A stretch of 7,564 bases of DNA, taken from assembly GCA_003170035.1 (NCBI GenBank), contig PMZX01000087.1, positions 185 through 7,748 of the forward strand, given 5' to 3'. Made by a program: the position numbers and the translations under genes. This document shows positions 1 through 5,445 of this stretch, one piece after another. Below the pieces are notes generated by a model. It was not told where the DNA came from, did not search any database, and saw nothing but the letters and a program-made list of their open reading frames with translations. This DNA is from Myxococcales bacterium (GTDB lineage Bacteria; Myxococcota_A; Polyangia; Fen-1088). Numbering within the stretch: position 1 is the first letter of the stretch; the number at the start of each line of letters is the position of its first letter.

Positions 1-42
1 GCAGCCCTGTTCCTTCAGAAGCTTCAATCGAAGACCAACTAG
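1..42 (+). CDS. Possible 3' end of an upstream gene (partial)
   Basis: Frame 1 is open from the first base and ends at TAG 40-42, giving the peptide tail AALFLQKLQSKTN. The codons are plausible for a real C-terminus and no other gene explains this stretch. With only 13 residues no family can be recognised and a chance open frame is quite possible. If real, it lies on the same strand as the mod operon and ends 192 nt before the regulator start. Confidence 0.3.
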   Translation, partial: AALFLQKLQSKTN

Positions 43-51
43 AAACGTACA

Positions 52-128
52 CTGCCCGCGACATTGGTCCCCGCGTAGACAGTATTGGGTTGGAGGAAGC
101 GGGCAGGGCGAGCGTGCTCGGGCTGCCC
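52..128 (+). other. Two mutually exclusive RNA stems ahead of the mod operon
   Basis: GGGCAG at 101-106 can pair with CTGCCC at 123-128. CGAG 109-112 pairs with CTCG 117-120 inside it around a 4-nt CGTG loop, so 101-128 is a symmetric hairpin with one GG/GG internal loop. The same segment, extended to GCGGGCAG 99-106, is an 8-bp perfect complement of CTGCCCGC 52-59. The two stems cannot form together, as in attenuators. No run of T follows 128, so it is not a canonical intrinsic terminator. In GC-rich DNA such matches can arise by chance. It matters only if transcription starts upstream of 52. Confidence 0.3.
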
Positions 129-185
129 TAGGACGAGCATGCCATTCGCGTGTCCGGCTATGCAGTACGTAAACTTTATTGCACT

Positions 186-207
186 CATGTCATGCCAAGT
201 TGACATG
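186..207. promoter_or_regulatory. Candidate operator: 7-bp inverted repeat overlapping a -35 box
   Basis: CATGTCA (186-192) and TGACATG (201-207) form a perfect 7-bp inverted repeat with an 8-bp spacer, so the half-site centres are 15 bp apart. The right arm overlaps the TTGACA box at 200-205. It lies 28 nt before the start of the regulator gene. A dimeric XRE-type regulator binding here would block RNA polymerase, which suggests autoregulation of the operon. It does not match the TATATA-rich ModE site known from E. coli. The binding protein is inferred from position only. Confidence 0.4.
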
Positions 208-228
208 CCGGCCAGGTTCGGGAATGCT
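200..228 (+). promoter_or_regulatory. Candidate sigma70-type promoter for the mod operon
   Basis: TTGACA at 200-205 is a perfect -35 consensus. A 17-bp spacer leads to AATGCT at 223-228, which matches TATAAT at only three of six positions. An AT-rich stretch (about 169-182) lies upstream. If used, transcription would begin close to the ATG at 235, giving a leaderless or nearly leaderless mRNA. That agrees with the lack of a good Shine-Dalgarno sequence before this gene. The weak -10 box keeps confidence low. Confidence 0.33.
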
Positions 229-234
229 GCGCGC

Positions 235-1371
235 ATGGACACCCGGGTTCGAACCGCGGTCAAGGCCATGCGGCAGCGCCTGGAGATGCAGCAGCGGGAT
301 CTCGCCAAGACCGTCGGTATCAGTCGACAGACGCTCAGCTCGATCGAGGCGGGCGAGACAGTCCCTTCCACGCAGATTGCCTTGGGGTTGGCGCGGGAGC
401 TACGCTGCCGGGTGGAAGATCTCTTTAGCCTTCGTAGCGACGGACAGGTCATCGAGGCCGAGTTCGTGCGTGAGGCTGATCGCAATCCCGGCGATGTGCA
501 CAAGGCGCGGGTGTCGCTGGGCTGGGTCGGTGAGCGATGGGTCGCTCGCTTGCTGGAGACCGACGCGGCCTTGGCGCTTGGCACTCCGGCCGACGGAATT
601 GCGAGCCTGTCGAAGGAAAAGGGCAAGGTCACGGCGCGGGTTCGTCCCTTGCGCGATCTGGAATCGCTCCATCGCAATCTTCTGGTCGCGGGCTGCGATC
701 CCGCGCTCGGGTTGCTCGGGCGTCACCTGGAAGAGCGCTTTCGCGGACCTCGTTTGCACTGGATCGAGAAGGCCAGTCGGCCCGCGCTGGAAGAACTGGC
801 TGCGGGGCGCGTCCATGTCGCTGGGATGCACCTTCTGGATGATGGCGGTGCTGGCGAAAACGCGGTCGCCGTCCGTGAGAGGTTCGGCAGCGAGCCCATG
901 GTGCTGGTCACATTGGCTTCCTGGGAACAAGGGCTGGTCAGTCGGCCCGGGGAAAAGTACAAGAGCGCGGCGGACGTGGAACGGAAAGGCACACGCGCGA
1001 TCGCACGAGAAGCGGGCGCGGGCGCGCAGGAGTTGCTGGAGAGCCTGTTTCGCAAGGCGGGCCGCGCGTTCAAGAATGTGGTGCCGGTGGCGGTGGCGCG
1101 CGGGCATCGCGCGGTGGCGCAAATGGTGGCGATGGGCGTGGGGGATGTGGGAGTGGCCACCCGCTCGGCTGCGGCGAGTTTCGGCCTGCACTTTGAACCG
1201 CTTGCTGAGGCTCGCTTCGACCTGGTGTTCCCCGCGACTCTCGCCTCGGACGGCCGCGTGCAGGCGTTGCTCGATTGCTTGTCGAACGCGCGCTTTCGTC
1301 GGGACCTGGGTGGGATGACCGGCTATCGAACTGCACGCACAGGGGAGGCTCTCACGGGAGCGCAGGCATGA
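235..1371 (+). CDS. XRE-family HTH regulator with PBP-like ligand-sensing domain (molybdate-operon regulator)
   Basis: This 378-residue cytoplasmic protein probably regulates the adjoining mod genes in response to molybdate or a related ligand. Residues 4-64 form a helix-turn-helix of the XRE/Cro type, with 'QRDLAKTVGISRQTLSSIEAG' (20-40) covering the turn and recognition helix. Residues about 149-360 resemble the PBP-like domain (PF12727) found in molybdate-related regulators and in some MoeA fusions. Marks include 'LLVAGCDPALGLL' (149-161), 'IAREAGAGAQELLE' (256-269; family members usually carry a GSGTR-like loop) and 'GVGDVGVATRSAAASFGLHFEPL' in two parts near 301-323. The frame is open from 85, but I chose ATG 235 because the HTH starts there directly. 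In-frame ATGs at 187 and 205 would add residues lacking domain character. No start has a good ribosome-binding site. It ends in an ATGA overlap with modA, so regulator and transporter are probably co-translated. The ligand is inferred from context. Confidence 0.88.
   Translation: MDTRVRTAVKAMRQRLEMQQRDLAKTVGISRQTLSSIEAGETVPSTQIALGLARELRCRVEDLFSLRSDGQVIEAEFVREADRNPGDVHKARVSLGWVGERWVARLLETDAALALGTPADGIASLSKEKGKVTARVRPLRDLESLHRNLLVAGCDPALGLLGRHLEERFRGPRLHWIEKASRPALEELAAGRVHVAGMHLLDDGGAGENAVAVRERFGSEPMVLVTLASWEQGLVSRPGEKYKSAADVERKGTRAIAREAGAGAQELLESLFRKAGRAFKNVVPVAVARGHRAVAQMVAMGVGDVGVATRSAAASFGLHFEPLAEARFDLVFPATLASDGRVQALLDCLSNARFRRDLGGMTGYRTARTGEALTGAQA
1356..1360 (+). promoter_or_regulatory. 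Shine-Dalgarno for modA
   Basis: GGGAG lies 7 nt before ATG 1368, inside the 3' end of the regulator gene. It supports the ATG that overlaps the regulator's TGA over an open frame extending upstream to 1275. Confidence 0.6.
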
Positions 1372-2171
1372 CTCGTCGCAAGTTGCTTCTCGGAGCCTTG
1401 GTCGCCGCCTGCTCGACTGCGCCGCTCTTTGCAATGCGAGCACGAGGCGGCGAAGCGCAGGAAGTCGTGGTGTTTGCAGCCGCGTCGCTGCGCGAGGTTT
1501 TGCAGAAGGTCGCGCTGACTTTCGAGAAGCGGCACCCCAATTCGAAGGTCCGCTTCAGTTTCGCGGGCAGCCAGGATCTCCGCGTGCAGATCGAACAGGG
1601 TGCCAAGGTCGACGTGTTCGCCTCGGCCGATTGGAAGCACATGAAACTCCTGGCCGACAAGGAGATGGTCATCGAGCCCGTGGTCTTCGCACGCAATCTG
1701 CCGGTCGTGGTCGTGCCGAAGAACAACCCGGCCCAGGTGCGCACTTTCGCCGATCTGCCGAAGGCCACGCACCTGGTGGTGGGCGCGGCCGAGGTGCCGA
1801 TCGGCGCCTACACCGAGGCCATTATTGCAGCGGCCGAGAGGCTCTACGGCAAAGCCTTCCACGAAGCGATCCTTGCGCGGGTATGCTCGCGCGAGCTGAA
1901 CGTGCGCCAGGTGTTGACCAAGGTTGCGTTGGGTGAAGCCGACGCTGGCATCGTCTACAAGACCGACGCGCTGACCATGCCCGACAAGGTCCAGATCATC
2001 GAGATTCCCAGCCAGATCAACATTGTCGCCGAGTACCCGATCGCTGTCTTGAAAGCCGCGCCCCATCTCGATCTGGCGCGCGCGTTCGTGAAACTCGTGC
2101 TGTCCAAGGAAGGGCAAAAAACCTTGGCCGAGGCGGGCTTCAACCAAGTCGGGAAACAAAGGACGAAGTGA
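1368..2171 (+). CDS. modA: ModA, molybdate/tungstate-binding protein of an ABC transporter
   Basis: ModA captures molybdate (often also tungstate) outside the inner membrane and delivers it to ModBC. The 267 residues are typical for the family. 'FAAASL' (36-41), 'FAGSQDLRVQIEQGAKVDVFASAD' (65-88, read in parts), 'VPIGAY' (143-148), 'NVRQVL' (178-183) and 'GIVYKTDA' (194-201) are family hallmarks. By alignment with E. coli ModA, the oxyanion-contact positions S12, S39, V152 and Y170 correspond to S40, S68, V179 and Y197 here. A125 corresponds to I145, probably tolerable because that contact is through the backbone. The N-terminus MTRRKLLLGALVAAC has a twin-arginine pair and a possible lipobox (VAAC, Cys15), so export could be by Tat or Sec and the protein might be lipid-anchored; a later signal-peptidase-I site near residues 27-31 is the alternative. 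ATG 1368 overlaps the regulator stop and has GGGAG upstream. Confidence 0.95.
   Translation: MTRRKLLLGALVAACSTAPLFAMRARGGEAQEVVVFAAASLREVLQKVALTFEKRHPNSKVRFSFAGSQDLRVQIEQGAKVDVFASADWKHMKLLADKEMVIEPVVFARNLPVVVVPKNNPAQVRTFADLPKATHLVVGAAEVPIGAYTEAIIAAAERLYGKAFHEAILARVCSRELNVRQVLTKVALGEADAGIVYKTDALTMPDKVQIIEIPSQINIVAEYPIAVLKAAPHLDLARAFVKLVLSKEGQKTLAEAGFNQVGKQRTK
2158..2163 (+). promoter_or_regulatory. Shine-Dalgarno for modB
   Basis: AAAGGA lies 4 nt before GTG 2168. The short spacing and non-ATG start suggest that modB translation relies partly on ribosomes terminating at the overlapping modA stop codon. Confidence 0.5.
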
Positions 2172-3001
2172 GCCAGACGGTTTTGTCTCGGGCGAGAAGT
2201 CGTCGTCTGTACAACGCGGTCATGCTGGGGCTGGGCGGCCTTCTGTTGCTCTTCCTCGTGCTGCCCTTCGTGGCCCTGGTGCTCGACGGTGGGCCGGAGG
2301 CCATCTGGCGTGGTCTCGGCTGTTCTTTGACCTGGCCGGCGCTGCGACTCAGCCTGGGGACGACTCTGATCTCCGTTGTCCTGGTGGTGGTGGGTGGCAC
2401 GCCTCTCGCCTGGTGGCTGGCGCGTTCGCGCTGGCGTTCGGCGCGCTGGCTGGAGATCCTGTTGCAGCTTCCCGTGGTGATTCCGCCCGCGGTGGGTGGG
2501 ATTGCGCTGCTCCTCGCATTTGGGCGCCGGGGACTTTTCGGTGGAACCCTGGAACGCCTGGGCTGGACGCCCGCCTTCAGTGTGGTCGCTGTCGTCATGG
2601 CGCAGGTCTTCGTTTCGGCACCGTTCTACTTGCAGGCCGCGGTGCAGGCTTTTGGCCGCTTGGATCCCAATCTGCTGGCCGTGGCGCGCAGCCTGGGCGC
2701 TTCGCCGCCGCGTTTGTTTGTGCGGGTGGCCCTGCCGCTCGCCCGTCCCTGGCTGATTGGTGGGGCGGCCATGAGCTGGGCGCGTGCGCTGGGGGAATTT
2801 GGTGCCACCTTGATGTTCGCGGGGAACATGACGGGAAAGACGCAGACGTTGCCGCTTGCAATCTACACTGCCTTGGAACTCGACATCCACACTGCGCAGG
2901 CCCTGTCGCTCCTGTTGGTTGTGTTCGCCTTCGCTCTCTTGCTCTTCTTGCGGCGATTCAATCGTGGGTTTGAAGCCGCGCGCGGAGCGGCGACGCCATG
3001 A
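2168..3001 (+). CDS. modB: ModB, molybdate ABC transporter permease
   Basis: This is the inner-membrane channel subunit (277 aa), expected to work as a homodimer with ModA and ModC. Hydrophobic segments lie near residues 18-39, 63-84, 97-119, 136-158, 194-216 and 244-262. A cytoplasmic EAA-type coupling loop spans about 168-190, with 'AVARSLGASPPRLFVRVALP' containing the invariant Gly (G177) and the terminal 'LP'. It would dock onto the ATPase. 'ALGEFGATLMFAGN' (207-220) followed by 'KTQTLPLAIYTALE' (224-237) is characteristic of ModB among binding-protein-dependent permeases. The start is GTG 2168, sharing GTGA with the modA stop; the next Met is at residue 19, inside the first membrane segment, and would remove the basic N-terminal stretch. 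The modB stop overlaps the modC start by ATGA. Length and motifs are normal for the family. Confidence 0.95.
   Translation: MSQTVLSRARSRRLYNAVMLGLGGLLLLFLVLPFVALVLDGGPEAIWRGLGCSLTWPALRLSLGTTLISVVLVVVGGTPLAWWLARSRWRSARWLEILLQLPVVIPPAVGGIALLLAFGRRGLFGGTLERLGWTPAFSVVAVVMAQVFVSAPFYLQAAVQAFGRLDPNLLAVARSLGASPPRLFVRVALPLARPWLIGGAAMSWARALGEFGATLMFAGNMTGKTQTLPLAIYTALELDIHTAQALSLLLVVFAFALLLFLRRFNRGFEAARGAATP
2984..2987 (+). promoter_or_regulatory. Shine-Dalgarno for modC
   Basis: GGAG lies 10 nt before ATG 2998, within the 3' end of modB. It supports the ATG that overlaps the modB stop. Confidence 0.45.
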
Positions 3002-3780
3002 CCGGAAATTCCGCTCCCCGACTCTCAGTCGCGGTGCAGGCCGGGCTGGGTTCATTCACGCTGCAAGCCTCGCTGGAAGTTGGCGCCGAGCCGCTGGCGC
3101 TGGTCGGTCCAAACGGATCGGGGAAAACCAGCTTGCTGCTGACCATCTTGGGTCTGCACAAGCCTGAGCGCGGCCGCATCGTGCTTTCGGACGAAATTCT
3201 CTTCGACGCGGCCCTGGCCATTGATCGTCCCACGGAAGAGCGCCACCTTGCGTACCTGCCCCAGGACTTCGGGTTGTTCCCCCATCTGACGGCCATCGAC
3301 AACGTGGCTTTCGCACTCGCCTGCAGGTCGGCGCGGGTAAGCACGAAGCAGCGTCGGAGCGAGGCCATGGCATGGCTCGAACGTTTTGGAATCGGCAATC
3401 TAGGGGAGCGGAATCCGTCGCGACTTTCGGGGGGCGAGCGGCAGCGGGTCGCACTTGCGCGGGCCCTGGCTTCCTCTCCCAAGGCGCTGTTGCTCGATGA
3501 GCCCACAGCGTCCCTGGATGTCGAGGCTCGCGTCGAGGTGCGCGCGTTCTTGGCCGAGTCCATTCGTTCCCTCGGCTTGCCCACGATTCTCGTCACCCAC
3601 GACGCCATGGATGTCGAAGCCCTTGCCAGCCGTGTTGCTGTGCTTGAAAAGGGTCACGTCGTGGCTTGCGGCTTGCTCAGCGACGTCCGCAGGGCCCCGC
3701 CCACCTCGTTTGCCAGCAGGCTCTTTTCCTCGTCGACCGTCCCGAAAACGAGCGGGATCGCCAGCCCCTCTTTGCAATGA
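2998..3780 (+). CDS. modC: ModC-type ATPase of the molybdate ABC transporter, lacking the TOBE/Mop domain
   Basis: This 260-residue protein energises ModB by ATP hydrolysis on the cytoplasmic face. All nucleotide-binding motifs are intact: Walker A GPNGSGKTS (37-45), Q-loop 'YLPQDFGLFPHL' with Q89, signature LSGGERQRV (143-151), Walker B ALLLDEP (163-169, with D167 and catalytic E168), D-loop 'SLD' (172-174) and switch His201 in 'VTHD'. E. coli ModC is about 350 residues and ends in a TOBE/Mop domain that binds molybdate. Here the protein stops about 30 residues after 'EKGHVVACG' with a Ser/Pro-rich tail. The following DNA shows no frameshifted remnant, so this is a genuinely short form and not a truncation artefact. 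Position directly after modAB makes modC the best name, although the ATPase domain alone would not distinguish it from other oxyanion ATPases. ATG 2998 overlaps the modB stop; 36 nt separate it from the next gene. Confidence 0.9.
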   Translation: MTGNSAPRLSVAVQAGLGSFTLQASLEVGAEPLALVGPNGSGKTSLLLTILGLHKPERGRIVLSDEILFDAALAIDRPTEERHLAYLPQDFGLFPHLTAIDNVAFALACRSARVSTKQRRSEAMAWLERFGIGNLGERNPSRLSGGERQRVALARALASSPKALLLDEPTASLDVEARVEVRAFLAESIRSLGLPTILVTHDAMDVEALASRVAVLEKGHVVACGLLSDVRRAPPTSFASRLFSSSTVPKTSGIASPSLQ

Positions 3781-3802
3781 AAATGTTCGTCGCAACTGAA
3801 AT

Positions 3803-3808
3803 AGGAGG
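3803..3808 (+). promoter_or_regulatory. Strong Shine-Dalgarno for the PstS-like lipoprotein gene
   Basis: AGGAGG, within TAGGAGGT, lies 8 nt before ATG 3817. It is by far the best ribosome-binding site in the window. It fixes the start and implies independent, possibly higher-level, translation of this gene compared with the overlapping genes around it. The 36-nt gap (3781-3816) contains no recognisable terminator or promoter. Confidence 0.8.
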
Positions 3809-3816
3809 TTCCTGTC

Positions 3817-5445
3817 ATGCCATTCGCCCCAAAGATTCGACCCGATTTCGCCTGTTTGTCGTCCCTGGTCTTCGCGGCTACGCTGTTTGGATGTGGCAGC
3901 ACTTCGGTATCCAAACCTGCTGATGCCGCCGCTGATGCGCCGGTTGCCAACGATACAGCCAACCCCGATGTGGGTCTGGACACCGCCCAGCCCGACACTG
4001 CAGTCGACCTGGCGGTCGTCGTCGATGCAGCGAGGCCCGACGTTGGGCTGGACGCGCCCCAGACCGACGCCGCAGTCGACGCAGGGGAAGCCGGTGATGT
4101 TGGTTCGCTCCCGGACAGTGGAGGCGGTGATGGCGGCTCGGGGGTGGACGGCGGAGGCGGCGATGTTGGTCCGTCGACTGCGTGTTCGTCGTTAGTGAAT
4201 CCACTGTACATAATGTCCGGCGACACGCAGGTGCCAGTGCTGAAAACCCTAGGAAAGGCCTTGCGACAAAGTGCGAATCCCATAACCCTGGTTTGGTACG
4301 CGACCGGATCCTGCACCATCATCGACGCTCTTTACAACGGTACCCCGCTGACACAGGTCCCGTCCTACATTCCCAGCGACCCCACCTGGGATCCCAACAC
4401 AGGGGCAGTGCCGAGTTGTGCGTTGGAAAGTGGTGGACGCAATGTGGACATCGGAATCCCTATCGTATTTCCCGCAGCCTGCTCAAGCGTCGCACCGCCG
4501 GCCGATCTCGGCGCCTTCAAGGGCCCCGTGCAGTCGATGCTCTTCGTGGCGCCGCATACGGCTTCGTCCTTGGCCATCAGTTCAGAAGAAGCTGCACTGG
4601 TCTTTGGCACAGGCCCCACGGCCAACATCGCACCCTGGATTGACCAGAGCTTCTACTTCATTCGCACGCCCACCAAGGGCGTGGAAGTAAGCCTTGGCTA
4701 TTTGATTGGCGTGCCAGCGGCGAAGTGGATCGGCCAACAGATCAACGCCTCAAACGACGTGGCTACCGATGTGGCCACGTCGACGCAGCCTGAAAAGACC
4801 ATCGGCATCCTTGGCAGCGAGACATACGACAGCGCGACCAACCGGGCCAACCTGAAGGCGCTCGCCTTCCAGGCCGTGAACCAGACCAATGGCTATCTCC
4901 CTGATTCCACAGCAACCGCATTCGACAAGCGGAATCTCCGCGACGGGCACTACGTCGCCTGGGCGCACGTGTTCTACTTGACCAAGGTGTCGTCTTTCGA
5001 CGGCGGAACAGCCGCGCCGGTCAATCCCAATGCCAAGTTGTTCATCGATATTCTCACTAACACGGCCGATCCCGGGATTCCGTCCGGACTGGATCCGGTC
5101 GCCCTGGTGGCGCAGAAGGGAATCGTTCCTCTGTGCGCCATGACGGTGACCCGCTCTACCGAGGGTGGCACACTCTCCCTTTTCGCGCCGCCTGATCCTT
5201 GCGGCTGCTACTACGAGAGCAAGCTCAGCACCGGCGCTGTTCCCGCGTCCTGCGTGACCTGCACTGGGAGCGCGTCCTGCACTGGAGGCACCACCTGTCG
5301 GCACGGCTACTGCGAAGCTGATGATGGCCGGACTTCTCTGAGCGATTGCGGTGCTCTCACAAGCGGAGCCACCCACGTCCAGATCATCAACAATACCTGC
5401 GCCGCCGGGGCGCGCTTCCAGGCCGATCACATTCCCACTCCGTGA
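3817..5445 (+). CDS. PstS-like solute-binding-fold lipoprotein with Asp-rich linker and Cys-rich tail
   Basis: This 542-residue protein is probably an exported, lipid-anchored anion-binding protein. The N-terminus ends in a lipobox-like LFGC (23-26), with Cys26 as the likely lipidation site; Phe at -2 is less usual. Residues 27-122 are a disordered Asp/Ala/Gly-rich linker containing two 24-residue repeats starting PDVGLD. From about 123 the pattern resembles PstS-type phosphate-binding proteins: 'YATGSCTIIDALYNG' (161-175) at the anion-loop position, 'LAISSEEAALVFGTG' (252-266), 'WIDQSFYFIR' (274-283) and 'RDGHYVAWAHVFYL' (375-388) near the end of the fold. Residues 440-528 hold ten Cys; five form C-x2-C-x5-C-x5-C-x4-C (479-499). 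No PstABC genes are adjacent, so it need not serve a phosphate ABC transporter. The ligand is unknown; phosphate, molybdate or another oxyanion are possible. Its stop overlaps the porin start by 4 nt. The family link is by pattern only. Confidence 0.82.
   Translation: MPFAPKIRPDFACLSSLVFAATLFGCGSTSVSKPADAAADAPVANDTANPDVGLDTAQPDTAVDLAVVVDAARPDVGLDAPQTDAAVDAGEAGDVGSLPDSGGGDGGSGVDGGGGDVGPSTACSSLVNPLYIMSGDTQVPVLKTLGKALRQSANPITLVWYATGSCTIIDALYNGTPLTQVPSYIPSDPTWDPNTGAVPSCALESGGRNVDIGIPIVFPAACSSVAPPADLGAFKGPVQSMLFVAPHTASSLAISSEEAALVFGTGPTANIAPWIDQSFYFIRTPTKGVEVSLGYLIGVPAAKWIGQQINASNDVATDVATSTQPEKTIGILGSETYDSATNRANLKALAFQAVNQTNGYLPDSTATAFDKRNLRDGHYVAWAHVFYLTKVSSFDGGTAAPVNPNAKLFIDILTNTADPGIPSGLDPVALVAQKGIVPLCAMTVTRSTEGGTLSLFAPPDPCGCYYESKLSTGAVPASCVTCTGSASCTGGTTCRHGYCEADDGRTSLSDCGALTSGATHVQIINNTCAAGARFQADHIPTP
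3964..4107 (+). repeat. Two imperfect 72-nt (24-aa) tandem repeats in the lipoprotein linker
   Basis: Two copies begin at 3964 and 4036, encoding residues 50-73 and 74-97. Both start PDVGLD, continue with Q-P/T-D and end their conserved half in AVD; the second halves have diverged (LAVVVDAAR versus AGEAGDVGS). The repeat extends an acidic spacer between the lipid anchor and the folded domain. Synonymous differences at the DNA level show that the duplication is not recent. Confidence 0.6.

Noticed and set aside
85..234. N-terminal extension of the regulator from the upstream ATG at 85.
   Set aside because: The extra 50 residues are Cys/Met-rich without domain features, would cover the inverted repeat and -35 box, and XRE domains normally start close to the N-terminus, as they do from 235.
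246..255. GGTTCGAACC, which looks like a tRNA T-arm/loop and is a 10-bp palindrome.
   Set aside because: No matching anticodon or acceptor stems surround it, and it lies in codons 4-7 of the regulator whose HTH domain is clear. Probably codon-driven chance.
400..1443. Long minus-strand open frame (347 aa) opposite the regulator.
   Set aside because: Composition is rich in Arg, His and Gln with no recognisable motif, and the + strand frame encodes clear HTH and PBP-like domains.
1955..3055. Long minus-strand open frame (366 aa) across modA/modB.
   Set aside because: It is antisense to two well-recognised genes and its translation is an Arg/Gln/His/Pro-rich low-complexity sequence without domain character, typical of shadow frames in GC-rich DNA.
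3781..3816. Remnant of a lost TOBE/Mop domain of modC after a frameshift.
   Set aside because: The sequence after the ATPase core through the gap in the other frames shows no Mop-like sequence, and the next gene starts 36 nt later.
5346..5441. N-terminal extension of the porin from the ATG at 5346.
   Set aside because: It overlaps about 100 nt of the lipoprotein gene and would bury the Sec signal peptide behind a His/Arg-rich stretch; GTG 5442 gives a clean signal and a GTGA overlap.
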